Assembly (NCBI GenBank): GCA_020351895.1
Contig: CP070672.1
Span: forward strand, 2,966,432 to 2,977,865
Source of the DNA: Thermoplasmata archaeon
GTDB taxonomy: Archaea > Thermoplasmatota > Thermoplasmata > GCA-020350865
Direction: 5' to 3'
DNA length: 11,434 nt
Part shown: positions 5,811-11,434 of the stretch, in pieces
Numbering within the stretch: position 1 is the stretch's first letter
How the letters are laid out: every line of letters begins with the position of its first letter
Made by a program: the position numbers and the translations under genes
The notes under the pieces: model-generated
The model's database searches: none
What the model was told of the DNA's origin: nothing
Seen by the model: only the letters and a program-made list of their open reading frames with translations

Positions 5811-5977
5811 CTTTAAGCAATATGAAGTTTGCCTGACTGTCTCTAGCACGTTTTTTATTTTATACATTTTATAATTTATTTGAAAACCCTCAAAATCATT
5901 AATTTTGCATTAAAAGCCCGTAAATAAGCAAAAGAGAGTTATCTTGATCGTGGCATTTAGAGAACATAAGCCCTTTT

Positions 5978-7888
5978 CTACCTAGCTCTAATCGTCTCAA
6001 GATTGTAGGGAACCCGTGTCTCGACTCCGTACCTCTTGTGAAGCGTGGAGGCGAGCTCAATGCATTTTGATTCCTCACCATGGCCTATGATGATCCTCTC
6101 AGGTTTCGGGTCCATGGAGCCCACATAATTGAGAAGCTGTTTCCTGTCCGAGTGCCCTGAGAAGCCGTCACAGGTCTCCAGATGAAGATTGATGTCCACA
6201 GTGATTTGCTGCCCCTTGTCGTTCATGACGAGCTGGTTAAGGCCCCTTTGTATCCTTCTGCCCAGGGTGCCCTCGGCCTGATAACCAACAAATATTATGG
6301 TGTTGTTGGGATCGGAGGCCCATGTTTTGAAGTACTCCATAACAGGTCCGCCGTTCATCATCCCAGATGTTGCCAGAACTATGCAGGGGTCGTTGTCATT
6401 TGCTATTGTCTCCCTCATCTCCTGGCTGTCCACCCTCTTAAACACATCCGATAGAAAAGGATTCTCCCCCTTTTGGAAGATCTGTGTTCGCAGTTGGCTG
6501 TTTAGATACTCGGGATGTGCCGTATGGATGGCTGTGGCCTCCCAGATCATGCCATCAAGGTAGATGGGAAGGCTTGGTATCTCCCCGTAACGCATGAGAG
6601 TTTCAAGAACTATCATGACCTCCTGTGACCTGCCCACCGCGAAAACGGGAACAAGGACCTTTCCCTTTCTTTCCATGGTTCTCTGAATCAGGCCCTTAAG
6701 CTCCTCAGAAGCCTCCTTTCTTGAGGGCTGATTGTCCTTGTGCCCACCGTATGTGGATTCTATAATTAGGGTCTCCAACCTCGGAAACTTGTTCACTGCC
6801 TGATTGAAGAGCCAAGTCTTTTCGAACTTGATGTCACCTGTTACAGCGATGTTGTACAAACCATCGCCCACGTGGAAATGGGCAATTGCCGAGCCAAGAA
6901 TATGACCTGCATTGTGGAATGTGAGCCGAATATCAGGTGCTATATCTGTGGTCTCTCCGAAGCGAAGTGGTATGCAGTGCTTCACCACTTCCTTTATGTT
7001 TGCAGATTCGTAGGGGCTTTTCTTGCCTTCTCCAAATGCCACCTTAATGTAGTCCAGTTGCAACAGGGTCATGAGATCCCTTGTTGGAGGAGTGCAGTAC
7101 ACAGGTCCGTTATAACCGTACTTGAACAAAGCAGGTACGAGCCCGCAATGGTCCAAATGAGCATGGGTTATGACTATGCCATCGAGATACTCAAGTGGCT
7201 GCACCTCTGGGGCGTTCAGGAAGGGATTGCTGGCCTCCTCGGATGAAAAATCCACACCGCAATCCACAAGAACCTTGCTGTCCCTGGTGGAGATGAGTGT
7301 TGCACTTCTGCCCACCTGTCTGTAGCCACCCAATGAGGTGCTGCGAATCCAATTTTCTCCCACATTTTCTGCCCTGTTCAATCTGTGCCCCACTCTCACC
7401 AGAAACTCCCTTCTCTCCTCATGGACCGATCTTAGAAAATCCCTGATCTCCCCCACTGTTTTGGAGGGTATGGGGGGGCTTCTCACCACTTTGGGAGCCC
7501 AGCCTATCTTCTTCTTTATCTCGTTGAGTACGACGCCATGCTTACCTATGGCTATTCCCGGGGCAAGGGCCTCGATTGTGACCTCCCCGGTATCGTGCTC
7601 GAAATATATGTTCGTGATCTCGGCCTCTTTTGGCACGATCTCCTTGATGAATTCCTCGGCTGTCTCAAGCTCGGCCAGAAGGCTAGGATCGGGTCGTACA
7701 TCCACCCTTCTTCTCAGTGATTGTGCCAATTTTCGCACTATCTCGCTGTTATCCGCGAATTCGTCCAGGTTTTTTGTGTATATGACGACCACTGAACCTT
7801 CGAATTCGATCTCCGTAATCTCAACGCTGGCCGGTACCACCTCGTTAACTACGGTTGTAACCTCATTCAATACGGTTTCCGCGCTCAT
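5978..7888 (-). CDS. KH/beta-CASP ribonuclease and termination factor aCPSF1 (FttA)
   Basis: This 636-residue metallo-beta-lactamase/beta-CASP protein is the archaeal CPSF73 homologue. The family cleaves nascent RNA 3' ends and terminates transcription by RNA polymerase (established for aCPSF1/FttA in methanogens). The start is taken as ATG at 7888, because it gives the family-typical MSAETVLNEV; GTG at 7897 would add three residues. N-terminal KH-like domains span about 1-145 with GIAIGKHG (111-118). The lactamase core has HAHLDH (242-247), GHIL with His329 and TGDIKF with Asp352; the beta-CASP part includes ESTYGG (377-382), GHSDR (578-582) and GHG (602-604). All zinc ligands appear intact, so it should be active. 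The C-terminus LETIRAR fits the family's conserved dimer-forming end. Length is normal. It lies 48 bases downstream of psmB with no clear promoter of its own, suggesting co-transcription. Confidence 0.96.
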   Translation of the reverse strand: MSAETVLNEVTTVVNEVVPASVEITEIEFEGSVVVIYTKNLDEFADNSEIVRKLAQSLRRRVDVRPDPSLLAELETAEEFIKEIVPKEAEITNIYFEHDTGEVTIEALAPGIAIGKHGVVLNEIKKKIGWAPKVVRSPPIPSKTVGEIRDFLRSVHEERREFLVRVGHRLNRAENVGENWIRSTSLGGYRQVGRSATLISTRDSKVLVDCGVDFSSEEASNPFLNAPEVQPLEYLDGIVITHAHLDHCGLVPALFKYGYNGPVYCTPPTRDLMTLLQLDYIKVAFGEGKKSPYESANIKEVVKHCIPLRFGETTDIAPDIRLTFHNAGHILGSAIAHFHVGDGLYNIAVTGDIKFEKTWLFNQAVNKFPRLETLIIESTYGGHKDNQPSRKEASEELKGLIQRTMERKGKVLVPVFAVGRSQEVMIVLETLMRYGEIPSLPIYLDGMIWEATAIHTAHPEYLNSQLRTQIFQKGENPFLSDVFKRVDSQEMRETIANDNDPCIVLATSGMMNGGPVMEYFKTWASDPNNTIIFVGYQAEGTLGRRIQRGLNQLVMNDKGQQITVDINLHLETCDGFSGHSDRKQLLNYVGSMDPKPERIIIGHGEESKCIELASTLHKRYGVETRVPYNLETIRAR

Positions 7889-7936
7889 AAAATTCACGCC
7901 AAGTATGGCTGGTTCTGTTCTCTCCGAGTACGCTAT

Positions 7937-8569
7937 TTACTCGATTCCAATCTTCTTTTTTCTATCTGTAATCTCATCCTCCGAGAGCTGGTTGAACTCC
8001 TTTTTTTTGATAACAGCGATATCTATACCGTCACCTGAAGCCGCATCTCGTTTCATGGCTGCACTCAGGGCGCGGATTGATAAATCGATGCCGTCAGAGG
8101 TTGATAGCCCCTCCTTGTAATGGTCCTCCAAGACACCATACACATAGGGTGATCCGGAGCCAGTCGTGACATATTTATCTTCTATTGCACCACCTGCGGC
8201 ATCGAGAGAATATACATGTCCCCCCTCCGAGTCCATACCGCCGATAACCAGGGCAACCCAATACGGGAAGTACCTCCGACCGCTGAGTATATTCGCCATG
8301 AGGGTGGAGGCTGCTTTAACGGTCATACTGGTATTTCTCTTCAACTTGTACAATTCTACCTCGGCGGAGAGGTATCTAGCAAGAACCTGTGCATCGCCAA
8401 CAAGACCTGCAACTGTCAATCCCAGGTTTTCGTCGATTTTAAACAGCTTTTTTGTGGTCTTATGGGCGATTAATGTGCCCATTGTGGCCCTTTTTTCCGT
8501 GGCCAATACTACGCCGTCCTTACATACCATTCCAAGGGTTGTGGTTCCCTTTTTAAGTTCTTCGTTCAT
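7937..8569 (-). CDS. psmB: Proteasome subunit beta (20S core, archaeal)
   Basis: This 210-residue protein is the catalytic beta subunit of the 20S proteasome, which degrades unfolded proteins in the cytoplasm together with alpha rings and the PAN or Cdc48 ATPases. Residues 1-8 (MNEELKKG) are a short propeptide removed autocatalytically to expose Thr9, the nucleophile of the TTTLG motif. In mature numbering Glu17 (ATEKRAT) and Lys33 (HKTTKK) are present, and the GSGSPYVYG and SGDGID motifs further on are standard Ntn-hydrolase elements. Length is typical. The start is ATG with GGATGTGA six bases upstream. It is the first gene of the pair with aCPSF1; no alpha subunit lies in the window. Confidence 0.97.
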   Translation of the reverse strand: MNEELKKGTTTLGMVCKDGVVLATEKRATMGTLIAHKTTKKLFKIDENLGLTVAGLVGDAQVLARYLSAEVELYKLKRNTSMTVKAASTLMANILSGRRYFPYWVALVIGGMDSEGGHVYSLDAAGGAIEDKYVTTGSGSPYVYGVLEDHYKEGLSTSDGIDLSIRALSAAMKRDAASGDGIDIAVIKKKEFNQLSEDEITDRKKKIGIE

Positions 8570-8575
8570 GTTATT

Positions 8576-8611
8576 TCACATCCTTATTCAGGTTGTCCCA
8601 AGCCTTTTTAA
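8576..8611 (-). promoter_or_regulatory. psmB promoter and ribosome binding site
   Basis: On the reverse strand TTAAAAA (8611 to 8605) lies about 39 bases before the ATG at 8569. GGATGTGA (8583 to 8576) is a near match to the Shine-Dalgarno consensus with a six-base spacer. The TATA match is weak. Confidence 0.4.
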
Positions 8612-8736
8612 TCATTATTCATTTGATTCAGAGGTTTTTGTTTTTTCTCCCCATTTACACCTCTAAAACTGCTAAAACAGGCAAAATCCTCAATATGATA
8701 GGTGGTATTTAATGATTTCTGTCTCTGTAAATTCCT

Positions 8737-8757
8737 CCTGGAAAATCAGGTTTTTTT
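8737..8757 (+). terminator. Orphan terminator-like hairpin and T-run
   Basis: CCTG (8737-8740) pairs with CAGG (8747-8750) and is followed directly by seven T residues. It points rightward, but no rightward gene lies between 8570 and here. It may guard against transcription from the divergent promoter region or end a small RNA; a chance match is equally possible. The rest of the 303-base gap 8570-8872 holds only the two promoters. Confidence 0.25.
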
Positions 8758-8806
8758 CGCAACAAAACCGGTGATTATACAAAAAGCTTGGTATTTATCA
8801 ATGGTA

Positions 8807-8816
8807 AAATATAAAA
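8807..8816 (+). promoter_or_regulatory. TATA box of hpt
   Basis: AAATATAAAA centred near 8811 predicts a start near 8836. The leader of about 37 bases holds the Shine-Dalgarno at 8860 before the ATG at 8873. Confidence 0.55.
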
Positions 8817-8859
8817 TCTTTCACATGCATGGCAAGGGTGCGTAATTTCAGATGATTCC

Positions 8860-8866
8860 GGGAGGT
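8860..8866 (+). promoter_or_regulatory. Shine-Dalgarno that decides the hpt start
   Basis: GGGAGGT lies six bases before the ATG at 8873. An earlier in-frame ATG at 8852 would place this site inside the coding region and would add a non-conserved MIPGGKK. Confidence 0.65.
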
Positions 8867-8872
8867 AAAAAA

Positions 8873-9427
8873 ATGTTGGAGAGACTGAAAAAAAGCCTTG
8901 AAAACTGCCCTGTGGTGAAGAAGGGAGACTACGATTATTTTGTCCATCCGATTACCGACGGTATTCCAGAAATGGAGCCCGAGCTTCTTTCTGAGGTCAT
9001 TACAAAAATCATGGACGTGGGAAACATGGACTGCGACAAGATCGTTGCGGCAGAGGCAATGGGAATCCCGATCGCCGTGGCCTTATCTCTCAGGATAGGG
9101 AAACCCTATGTCGTCATCAGAAAGAGGCAATATGACCTTCCAGGGGAGATATCTGTAGAGCAGGTGACAGGCTACTCAAAATCCAACATGCACATAAACG
9201 GGATATACAAAGGGGATAGAGTCCTCATTGTGGACGATGTTCTCAGTACAGGGGGGACCACAAGGGCCATAGTCCAGGCATTGAAAGGCATAGGTGTTGA
9301 GATAGTTGATACGGTTATAGTCTTCAACAAGCACAAAAACAAGAAGGAGCTTGAAGATGAGCTCGGTATCAAACTTAAAACTCTTTTGGACGTTGAAGTC
9401 ATTGAGGGCAAAGCAAAGGTTGTTTAG
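8873..9427 (+). CDS. hpt: Hypoxanthine/guanine phosphoribosyltransferase, archaeal type
   Basis: This 184-residue type I phosphoribosyltransferase most likely joins hypoxanthine or guanine to PRPP, giving IMP or GMP in purine salvage. The PRPP-binding motif [14 protein letters not shown] spans 117-130; AAEAMGIP (59-66) forms the pyrophosphate loop and [10 protein letters not shown] (83-92) the flexible catalytic loop. The opening [20 protein letters not shown] and [11 protein letters not shown] are characteristic of the archaeal Hpt subfamily, which also fixes the start at 8873. Archaeal members vary in base preference, so adenine or xanthine activity cannot be excluded from sequence. TTTTT four bases after the stop (9431-9435) may act as a weak terminator. 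It is divergent from psmB and 80 bases ahead of the GAPDH gene. Confidence 0.92.
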   Translation: MLERLKKSLENCPVVKKGDYDYFVHPITDGIPEMEPELLSEVITKIMDVGNMDCDKIVAAEAMGIPIAVALSLRIGKPYVVIRKRQYDLPGEISVEQVTGYSKSNMHINGIYKGDRVLIVDDVLSTGGTTRAIVQALKGIGVEIVDTVIVFNKHKNKKELEDELGIKLKTLLDVEVIEGKAKVV

Positions 9428-9468
9428 CTGTTTTTCAGGTATATGTGCCATTTATCATCATAAAAACA

Positions 9469-9474
9469 TTTAAA
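9469..9474 (+). promoter_or_regulatory. TATA-like element of gap
   Basis: TTTAAA is centred about 36 bases before the ATG at 9508, in the 80-base gap after hpt. The T-run before it suggests gap can be transcribed on its own, although read-through from hpt remains possible. Confidence 0.4.
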
Positions 9475-9507
9475 GGGTTAATCCGATTAGGGGAAGAGGG
9501 GGTTTAT

Positions 9508-10515
9508 ATGGCAGTTAAGGTTGCAATAAATGGATACGGTACAATAGGTAAGAGGGTTGCAGACGCAGTTGCTCTGCAGGACGACATGGAGATTATCGGT
9601 GTTACGAAGAGGAGACCGACTTTCGAGGCAAAGATGGCCATAAAAAACGGTTTTCCATTCTATGCCGCAGACGAGAGTTTTGTTAAGGATTTTGAAGCCG
9701 AGAACATACCAGTAAATGGGACGTTAAATGATCTGTTAAAAGAAGCGGATATCATAATAGACGGCACACCCAAGAAATGCGGATACAAACCCATTTACGA
9801 GAAGGCGGGTAAGAAAGCCATATTTCAAGGGGGAGAGAAGCACGAATTAACTGGGCTCTCATTCAATGCCATGGCCAACTACGAGAATGCCATAGGAGCC
9901 GATTACGTGAGGGTTGTTTCCTGCAACACAACAGGACTCTGCAGAACCCTATACCCGCTGGATCAGGCATTCGGTATAGAAAATGTCACTGCCGTAATGA
10001 TAAGAAGGGGTGCCGATCCATGGGACTCTAAAAACGGTCCAATAAATGCAATCGAGCCAGTTTTAAAGGTACCTTCACACCACGGCCCTGACGTACAGAG
10101 TGTGATGCCAAATTTGAACATTCAAACCACGGCCGTGAAGGTTCCCACAACCATCATGCATCTGCATTCAGTTGTCGTGAGGTTCAAAGGTAATGCAACA
10201 ACCAAGGATGTTTTAGAGACTTGGGATGATACCCCAAGGGTAAAGTTCGTCTGTGCCAAGCACGGTGTGAAGTCAACTGCACAGATAATGGAGCTGGCAA
10301 AGGATTTGGGACAAAAGCGTTCCGATTTATTTGAAATAGCTGTGTGGCGCGATGGTGTCCATGTGGTGGATAATGTCCTATATTATTACCAGGCCATTCA
10401 TCAAGAGTCCGATGTTGTGCCCGAAAACATAGATGCCATCAGGGCAATGTGCAATCTTGAGACAGATAAAATGAAAAGTATCGAGAAGACAAACAAGGCA
10501 ATGGGTATTACGTAG
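9508..10515 (+). CDS. gap: Glyceraldehyde-3-phosphate dehydrogenase, archaeal type II
   Basis: This 335-residue phosphorylating GAPDH interconverts glyceraldehyde 3-phosphate and 1,3-bisphosphoglycerate with NAD(P), in glycolysis or gluconeogenesis; in archaea it often serves the gluconeogenic direction. The start at 9508 gives [20 protein letters not shown], with the nucleotide-binding glycines at once; GAGGGGGT (9496-9503) lies just before it. An upstream ATG at 9445 would add 21 unconserved residues. TKRRPTFEA (33-41) after the second strand is typical of the archaeal enzyme. The catalytic cysteine is Cys139 in SCNTTGLCR (138-146), and the probable general-base histidine is in MHLHS (217-221). 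Length is normal and the gene is intact. It is unrelated in sequence to bacterial GapA outside these motifs. Confidence 0.96.
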   Translation: MAVKVAINGYGTIGKRVADAVALQDDMEIIGVTKRRPTFEAKMAIKNGFPFYAADESFVKDFEAENIPVNGTLNDLLKEADIIIDGTPKKCGYKPIYEKAGKKAIFQGGEKHELTGLSFNAMANYENAIGADYVRVVSCNTTGLCRTLYPLDQAFGIENVTAVMIRRGADPWDSKNGPINAIEPVLKVPSHHGPDVQSVMPNLNIQTTAVKVPTTIMHLHSVVVRFKGNATTKDVLETWDDTPRVKFVCAKHGVKSTAQIMELAKDLGQKRSDLFEIAVWRDGVHVVDNVLYYYQAIHQESDVVPENIDAIRAMCNLETDKMKSIEKTNKAMGIT

Positions 10516-10590
10516 ATATTTTAAGGGATAAAAACGAATAATTCCGATAATATAACGGATTGCAGTCCTTTTATAGATGTCAGAGTCGCC

Positions 10591-10595
10591 TTTTT
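10591..10595 (+). terminator. Weak T-run after gap
   Basis: TTTTT in a pyrimidine-rich stretch 76 bases after the stop codon. CCCTTT (10597-10602) and AAAGGG (10616-10621) follow as a loose inverted repeat. Weak evidence. Confidence 0.25.
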
Positions 10596-10627
10596 CCCCT
10601 TTAAACAGGCTAAAGAAAGGGATAAAG

Positions 10628-10636
10628 TATATAAAA
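10628..10636 (+). promoter_or_regulatory. TATA box of the thioredoxin-like gene
   Basis: TATATAAAA is a strong archaeal TATA match centred 33 bases before the ATG at 10665. It predicts a leader of about seven bases. This fixes the start and shows that the gene is not co-transcribed with gap only. Confidence 0.6.
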
Positions 10637-10664
10637 TCAAAGAACTATTATTTGATTGATAAGG

Positions 10665-11434
10665 ATGAGAGGGTTAAAGATCTTATTTTGTTTCGCATTC
10701 GTTATGATGGCTCTAATGGCTATACCTACAATCACCCATGGCGATGATTCCACAGAAATTAACGGGGCTTTCTTTTTTACTCCCGATTGTCCATGCACCA
10801 ATCAATCATTAGAGGTTCTAACACAGCTTCAAGCGAACTATACGGATTTTTATATAACATCTTATAATGTGGACATCATAGAAAACTGGACCCTCTCCCA
10901 AGATTTTATAGGTGCTTACAATGTCTTGCAAGAGGAGCGCACTGATTTCCCTCTTTTGTTCATAGGCGATTTCTATTTCCCCTTCGAGAAGTTCACATAT
11001 ACCGGCATCAGTCAGGTACTGGATTCTTATGAGGGGCAGAATGTATCACTTTGGCCTGAATGGGGGAAAGTGAAGTGGACAACATGCGTGATCCTTTTCT
11101 ATAACTCCACAATGTCTGAGGGATTGGCGGCACTGAATATAATCAACACCCTTGATACGACCCACCTGAATCTGGCTACATACGATATCAGTGCAAGCCT
11201 GTACAATTCATCACGGCTTTCCCTCTATTTAGAAGCCTACAATTCTTCACTCAACACAAGCGATGCCGCGGTCTTCATTGGAGATGATCTATTACTTGGC
11301 GAGAATATAACAGAATCCGACATCGATACTGTACTATTGAAGTATTCGGGAGTTAGGACTCCCTGTAAGGAGATTTCGGAGCCTGTTGATACAGGTAATA
11401 TATGTGTGGTAGTATTTTATAATCCAATATGTCC
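10665..11434 (+). CDS. Secreted protein of tandem thioredoxin-like repeats, 3' truncated
   Basis: The first 256 residues are visible; the gene runs off the window. MRGLKILFCF and a hydrophobic core to about residue 21 form a signal peptide with cleavage near THG (24-26). The mature part repeats a thioredoxin-like unit. Unit 1 (about 34-124) begins GAFFFTPDCPC with Cys42 and Cys44; unit 2 (about 138-229) begins CVILFYNSTM; unit 3 begins CVVVFYNPIC at 247 and is cut. Units 1 and 2 share a late strand and helix (FIGDFYFPFEKF, then LDSYEG; FIGDDLLLGENI, then LLKYSG). Cys42 and Cys256 align with Met150, so unit 2 has lost its cysteines. The likely role is disulfide or thiol chemistry outside the membrane. 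The missing part could be a CcdA/DsbD-like membrane domain, but this is not seen. The product name is an inference from the fold pattern. Confidence 0.75.
   Translation, partial: MRGLKILFCFAFVMMALMAIPTITHGDDSTEINGAFFFTPDCPCTNQSLEVLTQLQANYTDFYITSYNVDIIENWTLSQDFIGAYNVLQEERTDFPLLFIGDFYFPFEKFTYTGISQVLDSYEGQNVSLWPEWGKVKWTTCVILFYNSTMSEGLAALNIINTLDTTHLNLATYDISASLYNSSRLSLYLEAYNSSLNTSDAAVFIGDDLLLGENITESDIDTVLLKYSGVRTPCKEISEPVDTGNICVVVFYNPIC

Noticed and set aside
7338..8120. 260-codon plus-strand open frame
   Set aside because: It runs antisense across the well-recognised aCPSF1 and psmB genes, and its Ser/Thr/Leu-rich translation is typical of a shadow frame.
8166..8666. 166-codon plus-strand open frame
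   Set aside because: It is antisense to psmB through most of its length and shows no family features.
8852..8872. Earlier ATG for hpt
   Set aside because: The Shine-Dalgarno at 8860 lies downstream of it, and the added residues are not part of the conserved family start.
9445..9507. Earlier ATG for gap
   Set aside because: The 21 added residues precede the conserved [11 protein letters not shown] start, and the TATA and Shine-Dalgarno elements lie inside them.

Overview
The window is archaeal, and I place it in or near the class Thermoplasmata (moderate confidence on class, high on domain). The support is a 20S proteasome beta subunit with a short propeptide, an archaeal KH/beta-CASP ribonuclease (aCPSF1/FttA type), an archaeal hypoxanthine/guanine phosphoribosyltransferase, an archaeal-type phosphorylating GAPDH, TATA-box promoters about 25-35 bases before starts, and Asn/Thr-rich secreted proteins with GWNL and NosD domains. 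Base composition falls from intermediate in the core genes to strongly AT-rich at the left end.

Left end (1-1441), AT-rich and accessory in character: the first 21 codons of a leftward gene; a divergent promoter region with a 9-bp tandem repeat array; a winged-helix regulator (262-654); a 54-codon companion ORF (651-815) that overlaps the regulator by four bases and contains no canonical start codon; a stretch rich in inverted repeats (840-1007); and a small protein with PD-(D/E)XK nuclease-like features (1020-1421), ended by a T-run terminator.

Surface-protein region (1683-5749), both genes leftward, each with its own TATA box: a 704-residue Asp-box beta-propeller protein ending in a duplicated GWNL module, and a 609-residue NosD-type right-handed beta-helix protein. 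Both have N-terminal secretion signals and neither shows a C-terminal membrane anchor.

Core region (5978-10515): psmB and the aCPSF1 gene form a leftward operon (48-base gap), linking protein turnover with RNA 3'-end processing and transcription termination. The promoter region at 8570-8872 separates them from the rightward hpt (purine salvage) and gap (central carbon metabolism) genes.

Right end (10665-11434): a rightward gene truncated by the window edge encodes a secreted protein of tandem thioredoxin-like repeats, the first with a C-x-C pair, the second with both cysteines lost, and a third starting at the edge.

The most unusual observations are the 9-bp iteron-like array that runs into the regulator's TATA box, the companion ORF that appears to start at AUA in an ATAA overlap, the hairpin beside the nuclease-like gene's perfect ribosome binding site, and the degenerate thioredoxin repeat. 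I found no tRNA, rRNA, CRISPR array or insertion sequence.
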